In this document: positions 26,011 to 37,115 of the stretch, piece after piece | How positions within the stretch are numbered: position 1 is the stretch's first letter | How the letters are laid out: the number at the start of each line of letters is the position of its first letter | Source of the DNA: CAXXFQ01 sp963674475 | Lineage (GTDB): Bacteria; Planctomycetota; Planctomycetia; Pirellulales; Thermoguttaceae | Length of the DNA: 64,000 bases | NCBI GenBank assembly: GCA_963674475.2 | Contig: CAXXFQ010000033.1 | Span: 310,001-374,000 of the forward strand | Direction of reading: 5' to 3' | Notes under the pieces: generated by a model | What the model saw: the letters and a program-made list of their open reading frames with translations, nothing else | Told to the model about the DNA's origin: nothing | Database searches by the model: none | Position numbers and translations under genes: made by a program

Positions 26011-27324
26011 ATGTCCGATTTCGAACCGATTTTGACGGCCGGATTTCAGACGCCCGACTACCACCGTTTGGCCGTCTACGAGGCGCACGGCGGTTATCAG
26101 ACGGCCCAACGGGTGCTCCGAAAAAAGACGCCCCAGGAGGTGGTCGAGGAGGTGCGTCGAAGTGGGCTTCGCGGGCGGGGCGGGGCCGGGTTTCCGACCG
26201 GGGTGAAGTGGTCCTTTTTGCCCGAGCCGGACGAGGGGCCGGTCTACCTGTGCGTCAACGCGGACGAGAGCGAACCGGGGACGTTTTGCAATCGGACGCT
26301 TATGGAAAACGATCCGCATCTGGTGCTCGAAGGGATTTTAATTTCCGGGTTCGCGACCCGCGCGACGCACGCGGTCGTTTATCTTCGTTGGGAGTATCCG
26401 ACCTGTTTCCGGCGTCTGCGCGAGGCGATCGACGAGGCGTATGAGGCGGGGTATTTCGGGGAAAATTTGTTCGGGACGGACTATTCGCTCGACGTGACAC
26501 TCCATCGGGGCGCGGGGGCCTATATCTGTGGCGAAGAGACCGGGCTGATCGAGAGCCTCGAAGGAAAACGGGCCTGGCCGCGTATCAAGCCGCCCTACCC
26601 GGCCGTCAAGGGACTGTTCGCCCGCCCGACGGTGGTCAACAATGTCGAGACGCTCGCCTGTGTGAAACCGATTCTCGAGCGCAGTGCCGATTGGTTCCGT
26701 TCGATCGGCGTTCCGCCCGATCCGGCCGTGTCCAAGGACCCGGGCAGCTTCGGGCCGAAAATGTTCGGCATCAGCGGTCACGTCAACCGGCCCGGCTGCT
26801 ACGAAGCGCCGCTGGGAATTTCGTGTCGCGAGTTGATCGACCGGTTTGGTCATGGGGTGCGCCAGGGGCGAAAAATCAAAGCGGTCGTGCCCGGCGGGAT
26901 CAGTACCGGGTTGTTGTGTGAGGATGAACTGGATACGCCGATGGATTTTCGCTCGTTGCAGCTGGCCGGATGCCTCGGGCTGGGGACCGCCTGTCCGGTC
27001 GTGTTCGACGAAACGTACCGAATCGTCGATTTTTTATACCAAGCCTGCCGGTTTTTTACCCATGAAAGCTGTGGCCAATGTACGCCGTGTCGCGAAGGGA
27101 CTCGCTGGGCGTTGGAGTTGGCCGGGCGAATTCGGGACGGACGGGGGCGCCCGAACGATCTCGTCCTGTTGGAGGAAATCGGTCAAACCATCGGTATCGA
27201 ACCGGGGACGACCATCTGCGGGCTGGCCGACGGCGCCGCCTGGGCGATTCGAACGACGATCGAAAAATTTCGAGAGGAGCTGGAGCGGTGGATTTCGTCG
27301 CCCACGAAAAAACAGGTCGGTTGA
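26011..27324 (+). CDS. nuoF: NADH-quinone oxidoreductase subunit F
   Basis: A 437-residue NuoF (51-kDa subunit), which binds NADH, FMN and the [4Fe-4S] cluster N3. The glycine-rich dinucleotide site is GLRGRGGAGFPTGVKW near residue 53, the FMN/NADH loop NADESEPGT follows, then GAGAYICGEETGLIESLEG, and the cluster motif ESCGQCTPCREG near residue 353. It follows nuoE by 77 bp. NuoG and the membrane subunits are not downstream, where a hairpin and a MITE-like repeat lie instead. Confidence 0.96.
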   Translation: MSDFEPILTAGFQTPDYHRLAVYEAHGGYQTAQRVLRKKTPQEVVEEVRRSGLRGRGGAGFPTGVKWSFLPEPDEGPVYLCVNADESEPGTFCNRTLMENDPHLVLEGILISGFATRATHAVVYLRWEYPTCFRRLREAIDEAYEAGYFGENLFGTDYSLDVTLHRGAGAYICGEETGLIESLEGKRAWPRIKPPYPAVKGLFARPTVVNNVETLACVKPILERSADWFRSIGVPPDPAVSKDPGSFGPKMFGISGHVNRPGCYEAPLGISCRELIDRFGHGVRQGRKIKAVVPGGISTGLLCEDELDTPMDFRSLQLAGCLGLGTACPVVFDETYRIVDFLYQACRFFTHESCGQCTPCREGTRWALELAGRIRDGRGRPNDLVLLEEIGQTIGIEPGTTICGLADGAAWAIRTTIEKFREELERWISSPTKKQVG

Positions 27325-27352
27325 CGAGGCGAAGATCGATCGATCCAACTCC

Positions 27353-27380
27353 AAGGCTACCTGCGGAAAACGAGGTAGCT
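27353..27380. repeat. Hairpin after nuoF
   Basis: GCTACCT and AGGTAGC form a perfect 7-bp stem around GCGGAAAACG. It lacks a T run, so its role as a terminator is doubtful. A similar hairpin (GCTGCCT...AGGCAGC, with the same AAAACG before the right arm) is at 46601-46626. Confidence 0.5.
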
Positions 27381-27540
27381 CTAACAGTCCGTTGAAAAAG
27401 TCCATCCGGGCCTTTTTCAACCTCGGCAATTGCGACAACAAGTGGCCGCAAGCCTCGCATAGTCAGGTTTTTTTAAATCGCTGACTATGTGGAAAACATC
27501 GTGTTTTCCCTAGCAGCCAGTTTTTCAACAGGCTGCTAAG
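27381..27540. mobile_element. MITE-like palindromic element, about 160 bp
   Basis: The ends form an imperfect inverted repeat: left TAACAGTCCGTTGAAAAAGT, and the reverse complement of the right end TAGCAGCCTGTTGAAAAACT. Inside are a perfect 9-bp hairpin (CATAGTCAG / CTGACTATG, 27458-27489) and GGAAAAC / GTTTTCC. No coding capacity. The left 50 bp recur, inverted, at 49113-49163. This suggests a non-autonomous mobile repeat whose transposase is elsewhere. Confidence 0.7.
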
Positions 27541-27552
27541 AGAAACCGACGG

Positions 27553-28188
27553 TCAAAGGGGCAGTTCGTAGATGCAGCACGGGTCCCCTTCGTGCCGACA
27601 GGCGATCCGGCAAACCGAGGGGTCGATCACCTGTTGCATGACTAGGTTGTCGATGAGGCAGATCTGACTGCCGTCGTTATAGAAACGGGCCAGATGACAA
27701 TTTCGCTTGTGCATGCGAAGGTGATTGGAGCCTTTTTCCATTTCGATCAGGGCCCCTTCCGTGCGAAGTTGCCGGGCGAATTTTTTGAACCGCTCTTGCG
27801 GGTCGGACTCCGGAATGGCTTTTCGATACTGGTCACTGATCAAATTGGCTAATTCCTCGACGATCTTTTGAGTCAGGTCGGAACCGCCCACATTCTCAAT
27901 GGCCTGCCATAAGTTTTTTTCAAGGGTTCCAAAGTGATTCGAGGCCAAAAGAACCGAAGCGCATCGCGTGATTTCATATCGGTATCGGGGGCGACCCCGG
28001 CCTTCGAGCCGTTCGACCTTTTGATCGACCAGTTTATTTTTCATTAACTCACGGAGGTGTTCCGAGACGGCGGTTCGCGTGATGCCCGCCGCTTTGGTCA
28101 GTTCGGCCATGGTTTGAGGCGGTTTGCCGACCAAAAGGTGTAACGTTCGAATCGCCGCTTGATTGATATTGGTAGGAATTTTATGCAT
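27553..28188 (-). CDS. Helix-turn-helix regulator with a SufR-like cysteine motif
   Basis: A 211-residue protein from ATG 28188; the open frame continues 55 codons upstream without family features. The N-terminal winged helix-turn-helix (TMAELTKAAGITRTAVSEHLRELMKNKLV) is followed by a beta-wing GRGRPRYRYEI, as in SufR/ArsR-like repressors. The C-terminal part has C-x12-C (CHLARFYNDGSQIC) and then four more cysteines (SVCRIACRHEGDPCC). The C-x12-C spacing matches the first two cluster ligands of cyanobacterial SufR; the later spacing differs. It may sense iron-sulfur status or redox. It is convergent with nuoDEF across the MITE-like element, so operon control cannot be concluded. Confidence 0.75.
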   Translation of the reverse strand: MHKIPTNINQAAIRTLHLLVGKPPQTMAELTKAAGITRTAVSEHLRELMKNKLVDQKVERLEGRGRPRYRYEITRCASVLLASNHFGTLEKNLWQAIENVGGSDLTQKIVEELANLISDQYRKAIPESDPQERFKKFARQLRTEGALIEMEKGSNHLRMHKRNCHLARFYNDGSQICLIDNLVMQQVIDPSVCRIACRHEGDPCCIYELPL

Positions 28189-29105
28189 GGTCAAAGGGAG
28201 TTCTCGATGCGTTTGGCAAAGTTCGTTCGGCGAGCGTAAAAAAATCCTGAGGCGGGAGGGCAGGCCAATCTTTTTTCGTGATGAAAAGAGTTTCAATTTT
28301 TCAGAAACGGCGTTGTTTTGCCAAAGAAAAGATACCAGGTCGTTCGCCCACACTCATTTTCTTCGAAGGAGTTGATCCGAAAAAAACGAGAAAAGTCTTT
28401 GTGACGAAATCTGTCATTATGTCTGCCCTTATTTTGGTTGTTGAAGTAACGAGAGATATTGGTACTTATCAACCTATTATGTTCTCAAATCGTTTTAAAA
28501 TGGTAGCTTTTTTAAAAAAGAAAAGGTGAGAAAGCAAAAAAGATAAATTTTGCATGCTAGACCTGTGAAAAAAACGGCATCAGCGTCGTGGATAAATCAA
28601 TAGGTTGTTTGTTTTTTCGACATGATTCACCTAAAGAGTATTTGAAAGCAGGCCGCGTTTTTCATGAGGCCGTTTTCACGATAGCCGCGAAAAGTAACAG
28701 AATCCCTTTAAGAGAAAGTCATGCGGCAAATCGGAGAGCCCATTTTGGGAGCGGGAAAGCGGCCGTCCTGATTTTGGCGTTTATGTGTGCCAAGAGATTT
28801 CGCGGGAGAAAACGCGAGAGATTCAATCGGTTGGTTCGATTGGCTTGGAAGCTTGCGTGAAGAAGAAGCGGGGGGGCGGGGAAGGAAAGGGCGGGGGCTG
28901 TTTTGCCCCCCCATTTACCGTTTGCACGACCGGTATGGCTGTCAAATAATCTGGTCGAGGCAGCCGTGCGATCGGTTTCGAGAGGCTTTTTCGAGATTTT
29001 TCCCGCCAAGACGACCCAGCCCGGCCACGCGTTTTCCTTATCGGGATGGTTGCCAGCGCTTCCGCGGAACTGGATTCGTCCGCGTGGAAATTGGTGAAAC
29101 GCCCT
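28189..29105. other. Long non-coding stretch, AT-rich then G-rich
   Basis: The part from about 28370 to 28600 is markedly AT-rich compared with its surroundings. The part around 28860-28915 has runs of G and C (GGGGGGGCGGGG ... GCCCCCCC) that could pair. A 90-codon frame at 28588-28860 needs a GTG start and shows no family pattern. I recognise no RNA family here. Confidence 0.4.
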
Positions 29106-29399
29106 CTAATCTTTGGAGCCGACAGACTTGTATTTTTTGGGGCCGGCGTCCTCGATGCGACGGCTGCTTTTACAGACGACAAAAAGGCCAAGGCCGATCA
29201 GGGCGAGCACGATCATGTACGGGACGGCCCAGAGGCTTCCGCTGACCTCGGGCGGAGGAACGTCTTTAGGAAGACGCGTATTCTTGGCCAAAGCGTTTCC
29301 CGAAAGAACGGCCCAGGTAGCCAGGCAGGCAAGGAGGTTAAAAAGCGAAGAACGGCCGAAACGGATACGAGAGACGAATTGGGAAACCATATTTTTCAT
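29106..29399 (-). CDS. Small exported membrane protein, unknown function
   Basis: About 97 residues from ATG 29399 (MKNMVSQFVSR). A signal-peptide-like segment (SSLFNLLACLATWAVLSGNALA) is followed by a short Pro-rich loop (KDVPPPEVSGS), one membrane helix (LWAVPYMIVLALIGLGLFVV) and a basic tail with CKSSRR. The frame extends upstream to 29546, but that part is not convincing. The layout resembles short planctomycete hypothetical proteins; I cannot name a function. Confidence 0.65.
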   Translation of the reverse strand: MKNMVSQFVSRIRFGRSSLFNLLACLATWAVLSGNALAKNTRLPKDVPPPEVSGSLWAVPYMIVLALIGLGLFVVCKSSRRIEDAGPKKYKSVGSKD

Positions 29400-29842
29400 C
29401 TTTATTGAGCTTGTCATTTTCAAAAAGGGAGCGGGGCAAGGTTTTTTTAAGGGACGCCGGGATACCGAGATTGGGATGAGATTGGTGGAAAAGCTGAAAA
29501 AAGCGATTTCCGCGATTCTTACCGTTTCCCGCCTTATCGGTGTCACCCTGATTTTATTCTAACCAGAAATGACGCCAAAGGGAAAGATGTTAAGTCGGCT
29601 GCGTGGCGAGAATTTTCGGGAGACGGTCAGGTGGCGTCGGGGTGCGAAGTGCACCTCAGCGGGGGGGGTGCGTCGATTTGAGGCGCCCTTCGCGGCGGAT
29701 AGGCGGTCGTCGGTTGACAAAAAACGACCGTAGGCTAGTCTAAAAGATTCGTTTTTCATAGTGACGCGGGGTAATCCCGAGACGCTTTGACATTGTATTT
29801 CCGTACCATTTTTTTGAATTAAATCATCAAAGGCTCTGTTTT
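29400..29842. other. Intergenic region with the hisS promoter
   Basis: No gene supported. It holds a G-rich palindromic motif near 29638-29672 (GGTGCGAAGTGCACC, then CTCAGC and eight G) resembling the one near 22205-22230, and the promoter listed at 29714. Confidence 0.4.
29714..29741 (+). promoter_or_regulatory. Sigma-70-type promoter of hisS
   Basis: TTGACA 29714-29719 and TAGTCT 29736-29741, spacer 16 bp. The -10 is imperfect. It lies about 100 bp before the hisS ATG. Confidence 0.45.
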
Positions 29843-31189
29843 ATGGGTTCTTCCTCCTTGATTCCGGCTCGAACGCTCAAAGGATTCCGCGATTATTTGC
29901 CCGAAACGATGATTCCTCGGGAGCGACTCATCGAATTGGCCCGTCGGGTCTATCGGAGCTACGGGTTCAGCCCGATCGACACGCCGGCGTTGGAATATTT
30001 GGACGTCCTGACCGGGAAAGGGGGCGAGGAAAGCGACAAACAGCTGTATCGCTTCCAGGATCACGGCGGCCGGTGGGTCGGGATGCGATTCGATTTGACG
30101 GTCCCGTTGGCCCGATTTGCCGCACAGCATATCGGCCAGTTGGGAACTCCGATGAAGCGGTATCATATCGCGCCGGTCTGGCGTGGCGAAAATACCCAAC
30201 GGGGCCGCTATCGTGAGTTCATGCAGTGCGATTTCGACACGATTGGCACTCGGTCGGTCGCGGCCGATATCGAGACGGCGCTGGTGATCCACGACCTGAT
30301 GCGGACGATCGGTTTCGAAGATTTTACGATTCGAGTGAACCATCGTAAGGTACTGACCGGGCTGTTGGAGAAACTGGGGCTGGCGGACCGGACGGTGCCC
30401 GTTTTGCGAGCGCTGGATAAACTGGCCAAGATCGGACCGGCGAAGGTGGCCGACGAGATGCACAAGACGGCCGAAACGACCGATCAGCAGGCGGAAGCGA
30501 TTTTACGTTTGGCCGAGCTTGCCGGGACGAACGACCAGATGCTCGATCAGCTCGACGCGCTGGTTGCCGGGTCGGAAACCGGAGAAGCGGGAGTCGGCGC
30601 GTTGCGCGAGATTCTCGGCGCGGTTGCCGCCGCCGGAGTCGCGCCGGAGCGGATTCGATTGGATGTTTCGATCGCCCGAGGCTTGGATTATTACACCGGG
30701 ACGGTTTACGAGACCTTTTTGGACGCACTGCCGGGGATCGGAAGTGTCTGTTCGGGCGGACGGTACGACAATCTGGCCGAGCTGTTTACCAAGCAAGAGC
30801 TGCCCGGTATCGGCGCCTCGTTGGGGCTCGACCGGTTGCTGGCCGCCATGGAAGAGCTCGGCATGCTCGAGAAGGTGTCGACGCCGTCGGAGCTGTTTAT
30901 CCCCTATTTCGATCGGCAGCGGTTGCCCGACTACCTGAGACTGGCCGCCGCGCTGCGCAAGGCCGGGTGGGGGGTGGAGGTCTATCCGGAACCGAAAAAA
31001 TTGGGGCAACAACTCAAATACGCCGACCGTCGGGGGCACCGGCTCGCGCTGATCGCCGGGACAAACGAGTTTGAGGCGAAAACGGTCCAGTTGAAAGATC
31101 TCCTCGACGGCTCGAAACAGGAGGTCGCCTGGGATGGAGCCGATACGGGGCCGCTGGACGAAGCGATGCGGGCGATTTTGAAAGGATAA
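29843..31189 (+). CDS. hisS: Histidine-tRNA ligase
   Basis: A 448-residue class II synthetase that charges tRNA-His. Motif 1 region: GFRDYLPETMIPRERLIE. Motif 2: PVWRGENTQRGRYREFMQCDFDTIG. The histidine A motif is RGLDYYTGTVYE, with motif 3 in GASLGLDRLL. A C-terminal anticodon-binding domain starts near residue 350 (AALRKAGWGVEVYPEPKKLGQQLKYADRRGH). Single gene with its own promoter and a shared terminator. Confidence 0.96.
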   Translation: MGSSSLIPARTLKGFRDYLPETMIPRERLIELARRVYRSYGFSPIDTPALEYLDVLTGKGGEESDKQLYRFQDHGGRWVGMRFDLTVPLARFAAQHIGQLGTPMKRYHIAPVWRGENTQRGRYREFMQCDFDTIGTRSVAADIETALVIHDLMRTIGFEDFTIRVNHRKVLTGLLEKLGLADRTVPVLRALDKLAKIGPAKVADEMHKTAETTDQQAEAILRLAELAGTNDQMLDQLDALVAGSETGEAGVGALREILGAVAAAGVAPERIRLDVSIARGLDYYTGTVYETFLDALPGIGSVCSGGRYDNLAELFTKQELPGIGASLGLDRLLAAMEELGMLEKVSTPSELFIPYFDRQRLPDYLRLAAALRKAGWGVEVYPEPKKLGQQLKYADRRGHRLALIAGTNEFEAKTVQLKDLLDGSKQEVAWDGADTGPLDEAMRAILKG

Positions 31190-31230
31190 ACCTCACGAGT
31201 CCCTCTCCATTTCGCCCCCCGGCATTTTCA

Positions 31231-31276
31231 TAAAAAAAGGGCCGTCTTCATCTTGGAGGACGGTCCTTTTTCGATA
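31231..31276. terminator. Bidirectional terminator between hisS and the histidine kinase
   Basis: A run of seven A, then GGGCCGTC, a loop, GGACGGTCC and a T run. The stem has a G-T pair and a small internal loop. It can serve both convergent genes. Confidence 0.8.
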
Positions 31277-31291
31277 GGGGAAAGCCTGTTA

Positions 31292-32488
31292 TTAGGGCGA
31301 AGGGGCCGATTTACTCAAGGGGAGCTCGACCCGAATCCGGGTTCCTTTTCCCGGCTCGCTGTCGATCTCCGCCTGACCGCCCATTAGTAAGGCCCGCTCC
31401 CGAATTCCCTTAAGGCCGAAATGATTCTCTCGGACCGAGTCGGGGTCGAAACCGATTCCATCGTCGCAAATCGAGAGGAGAATCGTGTGGTCCCGCTCTT
31501 CAAGCGAAATTTTGATCGACTTGGCCTGGCTGTAACGCAAGGCGTTAGTCAAGCTTTCTTGGGTGATTCGAAAGAGACTGTTTTCGATCATCGGTTCCAG
31601 CCTTTCGAAATCGACCTGGTAGCTGAAGTCGATCTCGGCCCCCGAGTCGATCGGCATCGATTCGATCAGATGGTCGATCGCCGGAAGAACTCCCTTTTCG
31701 TCGAGGATCGGGGGGCGTAGGCCACTGATCAAGCGCCGGGTTTCTGCCAGGGTCAGGTCCATACTCTCCATGCCGACGTTAAAGGCCTTTTGGGCCAATT
31801 CGGGGTAGTCCGGGAACATCTGTTGGCAGGACTGGAATTGCATTTTGGCCGCGATAATCAACTGAGCCAGGCCGTCGTGGATCTCGAAGGCGATCAGCCG
31901 TCGCTCCTTTTCCTGAGCTTCGAGAAGCTGACGGAGCATTTCTCGTTCTTCGAGAACGAGTTTTTCGGCCTCCTTGCGTTCGGTGGCGTCCTGGCCAATC
32001 GCCAACGCTTCGACGACGCGACCCTGCTCGTCTCGGATAGACCGGTTGGTCCAAGCGATCCAGACCCGACGCCCGTCGGCGAGGATGTTTTCGTTCTCGT
32101 GCGTCGAATAATCGTCGGGAGATTGAAAGATTTTGCTGAGTTGCGTTTTTAAATCGCGCCCGGTCCGCTCGATTTCGGGCACCAGATCCAAGGAGTTTTT
32201 TTGGAGCAGTTCTTCCTTGGTATAGCCGTAAAATTCGCACGCATAATCGTTCGCGAAGACGATTTGTCCATCCGGCTTTTGGGAGAGGATGATGTTGTTG
32301 GCGTTTTCGATCAGTTGTCGATAACGCTTTTCGCTTTTGCCAAGCTCGGATAAGACCTGCTCCTGCTTTTGGAGCTTGGATCGCAGCTGGGCAAGTTCCT
32401 TTTCGAGGTCAGCGGCCTTGGGGGCAGCCGGTTCCGAAGAGGCGTTTGGCTTGTTTTTCACGAGAAACCGTTCTTCAAGGTTGGTCAA
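31292..32488 (-). CDS. PAS-domain sensor histidine kinase (HisKA_3 type)
   Basis: About 398 residues. The first 60 form a coiled coil (ELAQLRSKLQKQEQVLSELGK), followed by a PAS domain (about 52-175, YRQLIENANNIILSQKPDGQIVFAN) with a PAC-like end (VVEALAIGQDATERK). The phospho-acceptor segment is RRLIAFEIHDGLAQ, the HisKA_3 pattern of NarX/DegS-type kinases, and the ATPase has ITQESLTNALRYSQA and CDDGIGF ... GLKGIRERALLMGG. No membrane segment, so it is cytosolic. No response regulator is adjacent. The start is TTG 32488; GTG 32461 is an alternative. Confidence 0.9.
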   Translation of the reverse strand: MTNLEERFLVKNKPNASSEPAAPKAADLEKELAQLRSKLQKQEQVLSELGKSEKRYRQLIENANNIILSQKPDGQIVFANDYACEFYGYTKEELLQKNSLDLVPEIERTGRDLKTQLSKIFQSPDDYSTHENENILADGRRVWIAWTNRSIRDEQGRVVEALAIGQDATERKEAEKLVLEEREMLRQLLEAQEKERRLIAFEIHDGLAQLIIAAKMQFQSCQQMFPDYPELAQKAFNVGMESMDLTLAETRRLISGLRPPILDEKGVLPAIDHLIESMPIDSGAEIDFSYQVDFERLEPMIENSLFRITQESLTNALRYSQAKSIKISLEERDHTILLSICDDGIGFDPDSVRENHFGLKGIRERALLMGGQAEIDSEPGKGTRIRVELPLSKSAPSP

Positions 32489-33028
32489 AAAGGATTAAGT
32501 CGGCCTCTCAACCCCCTCGAGAAGGCTATTTAGTACTAACTGTAAGGTAGCAAGGCCTTGGTTTCAAGACAAGTACTGGGGGTTAAAAAGCGATTTTTTA
32601 CAGCTTTTATGTATAAAATTATAAGTGGAGAAAGGAGGCGGACAAGATAGAGGAAAAGCGATTTTTAGAAACGGAAGCTAACCGGACCTGGGCTAAGGCT
32701 TCGGGCAGAAAAACAGTCGCATGGGCCAGGGGACCGGTTGGTGCTTTGCAATTGAAGGAGGATTTTAGATGAGTTGAGGAGAAAAGACCCTTGAAACAAA
32801 GGGTCGATTACGTGGGGAGGAGTAAGAGACTGTGTAGCCGAGCAAAGGGCCCCTAGAAGAGTTGGGGAGAAACGGGCAAAAAAATTCAAAAAGAGTGGCT
32901 TGATTCGAATCGGTAAGACGATAGAATGGTTCTCGTCATCACGGAAGCAGCCCGCTTCTAAAACTTGAGCCGCAAAGCGTTTTTGAAAACGGCTCGAGGA
33001 TAAAAAGAAGAAAAAAAACGATTAGGGG
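32489..33028. other. Intergenic region upstream of the rRNA operon
   Basis: AT-rich, without a supported gene. The single 74-codon frame on the minus strand has no family features. Confidence 0.4.
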
Positions 33029-33056
33029 TTGCGGACGAGACGAGGCCAGCTATAAT
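33029..33056 (+). promoter_or_regulatory. Possible upstream rRNA promoter P1
   Basis: TTGCGG 33029-33034 and a perfect TATAAT 33051-33056, spacer 16 bp, about 570 bp before the 23S gene. Confidence 0.45.
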
Positions 33057-33183
33057 TGCTTTTCTCGTCAGTGAGGAGGGGTGAGACTCAAACGAGTTAA
33101 ACCTTTTTTAGTTAAAGGGTTTCGGCTTAAAAGTCGAAAACAAAAAAGCAAAACGAGTTTCGAAAAAAAATCGAAACACCCCT

Positions 33184-33212
33184 TTGACAGGCGAGCGACA
33201 ATTTGGTAAACT
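33184..33212 (+). promoter_or_regulatory. rRNA promoter P2
   Basis: Consensus TTGACA 33184-33189 and TAAACT 33207-33212, spacer 17 bp. It would start a leader of about 400 nt before the mature 23S RNA. Confidence 0.65.
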
Positions 33213-33371
33213 TGTTTTCTTCAAAGCCACTCAACGGCAGCGAAGAAAACGGACTCGGTTTTACGAGGGTAGTTATCTCGGGTGTGAGATGATGACCCTC
33301 GTCGAATCGGCGACGGGAGTTAAATTCGACGGCCTCCTTAGCGGGAGGGTAAAAGTTGAAAGCTTCCGATT

Positions 33372-33384
33372 TGATCTTTGACAA
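33372..33384 (+). promoter_or_regulatory. boxA-like antitermination site in the 23S leader
   Basis: TGATCTTTGACAA, close to the bacterial rRNA boxA consensus TGCTCTTTGACAA. It lies in the leader between P2 and the 23S gene, where NusB-S10 would be expected to bind the RNA. Confidence 0.6.
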
Positions 33385-33623
33385 TTTGATTGTGATTTTA
33401 AGTGGCATCTTAATTTTTTTGTGAACCACTAATTTGCAATTCTTAAGTTCAGAGCAATCTGACTTAGGAAGCACTGAAGTTGTTCACGAGCCTTTAGATG
33501 AATGAAGGATTGGTGTTAAACCAATCCGTCGAGCTTTATTATCGTTATATTACAATGGATCGAATTTTCGAGGCATTGTTTGTAGCAACGTGAAGTCAGT
33601 ACTTTCGAGTATTGAATTCATGT

Positions 33624-36523
<2,900 letters not shown>

Positions 36524-36626
36524 ACATGTATTCAATACTTTAAAGGTCGACCGCATCTTAAAGGTGGGGTGTTCACTTAAAACACAATCATTAGGTTGGA
36601 AGGTTCTAACGGGCCTTCCAATCTCT

Positions 36627-36735
<109 letters not shown>

Positions 36736-36748
36736 TTAATACAAAGAA

Positions 36749-36783
36749 CCCTCGATGTTTTTACGACATCGGGGGTTTTTTTA
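36749..36783 (+). terminator. Terminator of the 23S-5S operon
   Basis: A 10-bp stem (CCCTCGATGT / ACATCGGGGG, one G-T pair) with a 7-nt loop, followed by seven T. Confidence 0.9.
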
Positions 36784-37115
36784 TGCGCTTTTCTTGTTGT
36801 TTGTTGCATCGGTGGTGGTCGTTGCCCGCTTTTTTTCCTATTTGCATGTGAGGGTATTGCTATTGGCTTGTGGCCGAAGAAAAGGTGATAAGCATTTAAC
36901 CTATTTCTAACATGAATCTTATAGTAAGCCGGGATTCTCACTCCGTGTCTGGGGGGATTTCTTTTTTTGGTCAGCACCCCAGAGAGGATCTTCTTGGACT
37001 GGCTTTTCTGATTTTTCTGAAAGTAGTGAGTATTATTCTTGCTTTCTTATCCCTTTTCCGTTAAAAAGGATTATGGATATGCGTAGAATTCTTCTGTTCC
37101 GCAATGGAGGCGGTT
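36784..37115. other. Intergenic region before the PEP-CTERM protease
   Basis: About 330 bases with no supported gene. A TATAGT hexamer near 36930 has only a poor -35 (TTAACC, 18 bp). A GGAGG at 37106-37110 is the ribosome binding site of the next gene. Confidence 0.35.

Noticed and set aside
28588..28860. 90-codon frame with a GTG start
   Set aside because: Composition and sequence show no protein family; it lies in an irregular AT-rich region.
36524..36626. tRNA gene between 23S and 5S
   Set aside because: No cloverleaf or T-loop sequence is visible.
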